Shown here one piece after another: positions 62,264 to 64,000 of a stretch of DNA of 64,000 bases. Where the stretch lies: assembly GCA_028023455.1 (NCBI GenBank), contig JAQFVV010012416.1:7669594-7733593 (forward strand), written 5' to 3'. The translations under genes were made by a program, and so were the position numbers. This stretch comes from Epiperipatus broadwayi. Its lineage: Eukaryota; Onychophora; Udeonychophora; Euonychophora; Peripatidae. The notes below the pieces were generated by a model. It was given only the letters and a program-made list of their open reading frames with translations, searched no databases and had not been told where the DNA came from. The first letter of the stretch is position 1, and every line of letters starts with the position of its first letter.

Positions 62264-64000
62264 GATACATAAAACAATATAAAACAAATATTAATCTAAA
62301 TGACGAATCTATCTAATAATTTAAACAATAACTATGATAACAAGTATAAATTAAGAATTTGAATCGTGTGAAATGATTTGATAAATGCTCGAATTGATTA
62401 TATAATGAACAAGTTTATTAAGATATTAATTTTGTTAAGTTAACCTTTTTTAGTCACACACACACATAAACACGCTCTCAGAGAAACATAATTAATAAAT
62501 ACAAGTATGCATTGCGAAATAAAGTTCATTTCATGGATTAAATAATTCTCTATCCTGACTTTCATTTAAGTTTAAAGTTCATGTGAATAAAGTTCTGTTA
62601 TACGATAAATTATCAGACGAGGAAAGTTCAAGTTTGATTTGTACAAATTAGGTAGGTTATTTACGAGATTGCCTGTAAGAGTTCTAGATTGAGTGAGTGA
62701 TTTAATATAAACATATTTACCTAGGTTTTATCTTGGGTGCGGCGATTATCGGTTGATCCTGGTACACGTGGGAATTTTGCGGAACATATTATCAGCTGGA
62801 GCATTCACGGAACACGATGTTATCGGAGTTGCATAGTCCTGGAGATTTTGGTAGCGGAGCGCCGATCAGTCACTGAGAGGTTTATTAGCCCCTCATGACG
62901 ATCGACGCTCTTGGTATTAATTTCGGAATAGTCATCTTTAATGCCGAGGAATTCGTTGAGTTACTTCAGACCAATTCAGTGGTACGCCAATGGCATAAGC
63001 GTCGGATGATGAGCAGGTGATAATAACAACAGTAATGATCGCGTGATAATATCACTATATCAATAAGACAGAGATATCTATGTAGAATAGCATCTAGAAT
63101 CCTGTTCTGTCCTCTTTTTTGAATAGGTTTTGAGGTGTATTTAAAAGGTTTGGTCCATATCTTGGGATCCAATCTACCCCCAGAGTTCCCTGTTTCTCAA
63201 GTTGTCGTTAAGGTCCGCGTTAGCATTACTCACTCTCTTTTTTGCTACAGGCAATCTTTATTTTGAGGCAATCTCGTTTCGCAATCAATCTTATTCTTTC
63301 ACATTTTTAATGCATGCGTGTGTGTGTGTTTTTATTAGAACAATACATACTATTTTAAAATTAGAAGTCGAGCATTTATCATTTCATTAGATCTTTTCTA
63401 TTACTCTTATTTTAAATGATTTTCTAAAATAATCCCCTGTTAAATTCCCATGGCGTTTTTTGAAGGACAATTATACATTTTAATTAAGAAAGCGAATTTT
63501 GATTTCTAACGGCAAATTATATTTATCATGTTAAAGAAACAAATTATATTTAAACGTGAATTATATTTATCATTTCAAGATAACAATTATATATTTATTA
63601 TTTATCAAATTGACTCATATTTATTATTTAAGATTACGAATTATACTTATTATTTATGCAAGTGAATTATCTTTATTATTTAAGGAATAAACTACATTTA
63701 TTATTTACCAGCTTTAATCATTTACTTTATACGTTTACGATCTGCATTTTTATGGGTGTGTTTTACAGCGGTATTTTATACATATATTTTATACGATGAA
63801 GGAAACTATTCTAAATTACGATAATGAGGTTATGCGTGTTTTAGGTTGCTTGTTGGTGTGTGTATTTCTTGATGCTTTCTGGATTTAATATTGATGTAAC
63901 GCTGTCTCGTTACATTATATATATTATTGTATAATATATGTTATATAATTTTATATTGTTTTATGTTAATTCATTTATTAGTTAAAATTAATTATTGAAA

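Larger units (their letters stand above)
61734..63914 (-). repeat. 5' LTR of the Ty3/gypsy element
   Basis: Direct partner of 55453-57633 with the same ends and length. Its hairpin loop at 62245-62256 is in the opposite orientation. Because Gag-Pol is on the minus strand, this copy would drive transcription. Repeated short frames are ignored. Confidence 0.96.
55449..63918 (-). mobile_element. Ty3/gypsy LTR retrotransposon, apparently complete and young
   Basis: Two direct long terminal repeats of 2181 bp (55453-57633 and 61734-63914) enclose a 4.1 kb internal region with one Gag-Pol frame on the minus strand. The 5' LTR is therefore the right-hand one. A 4-bp target duplication TTAT flanks the element (55449-55452 and 63915-63918). 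LTR ends are TGTAAC...GTTACA. A primer binding site and a polypurine tract lie where expected. About ten small differences separate the LTRs, so insertion was recent. There is no env-like frame. All features needed for movement except a clear nucleocapsid zinc knuckle are visible. Confidence 0.95.

Noticed and set aside
55449-63918. Errantivirus-like element with an envelope gene
   Set aside because: Only 64 bp separate the Gag-Pol stop from the 3' LTR, so there is no room for an envelope frame.

Overview
The window looks like repeat-dense DNA from an invertebrate animal. It is very AT-rich (by eye roughly three quarters A+T). It carries long AAT and TA microsatellites and remnants of several animal transposon classes: non-LTR retrotransposons, a Ty3/gypsy element, piggyBac, Merlin, tRNA-derived SINEs and hairpin MITEs. 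An arthropod host is plausible but not proven; no host exon, rRNA, functional tRNA gene or bacterial-style operon was recognised.

Layout. A hairpin MITE lies at 82-336, then a decayed piggyBac transposase (about 1240-2720). At 5956-12250 two related L1/Tx1-like LINE pseudogenes sit head to tail, separated by an AAT microsatellite. A Merlin transposase fragment (minus strand) follows at 12590-12970. A 1.4 kb non-coding repeat is present twice at 14203-17525, ending in a long TA tract. Then come mostly featureless AT-rich DNA, a 1.5 kb array of 0.42-0.46 kb units that reverses orientation at 21235, and a decayed LINE reverse transcriptase (minus strand) at 25065-26110.

The middle (26.5-45 kb) is mainly non-coding. 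It holds two copies of a very short tRNA-derived SINE, one with a perfect 16-bp target duplication. It also holds a hairpin MITE seen again at 48 kb, a roughly 1 kb dispersed repeat at 32.5 and 42.8 kb, a 0.42 kb tandem repeat at 34 kb, a small RTE fragment at 39.4 kb and a 424-bp trinucleotide tract at 40.8 kb.

The right part has the best preserved elements. An RTE-clade LINE (45121-47910) is 5'-truncated and broken by one frameshift. A head-to-head inverted SINE pair (53345-53980) forms a 285-bp-arm hairpin inside one 13-bp target duplication. A nearly complete Ty3/gypsy retrotransposon on the minus strand (55449-63918) has two 2181-bp LTRs differing at about ten places, a 4-bp target duplication, a primer binding site, a polypurine tract and one intact 1234-residue Gag-Pol frame. 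Its coding part is far richer in G+C than the surroundings. The LTRs differ by a clean flip of a 12-nt hairpin loop.

No cellular pathway or cooperative gene system is visible. The interest lies in mobile-element structure: insertion into AAT tracts, an in-frame duplication inside a reverse transcriptase, snap-back SINE dimers, loop inversion in an LTR, and a dispersed tandem-repeat family with conserved boxes.
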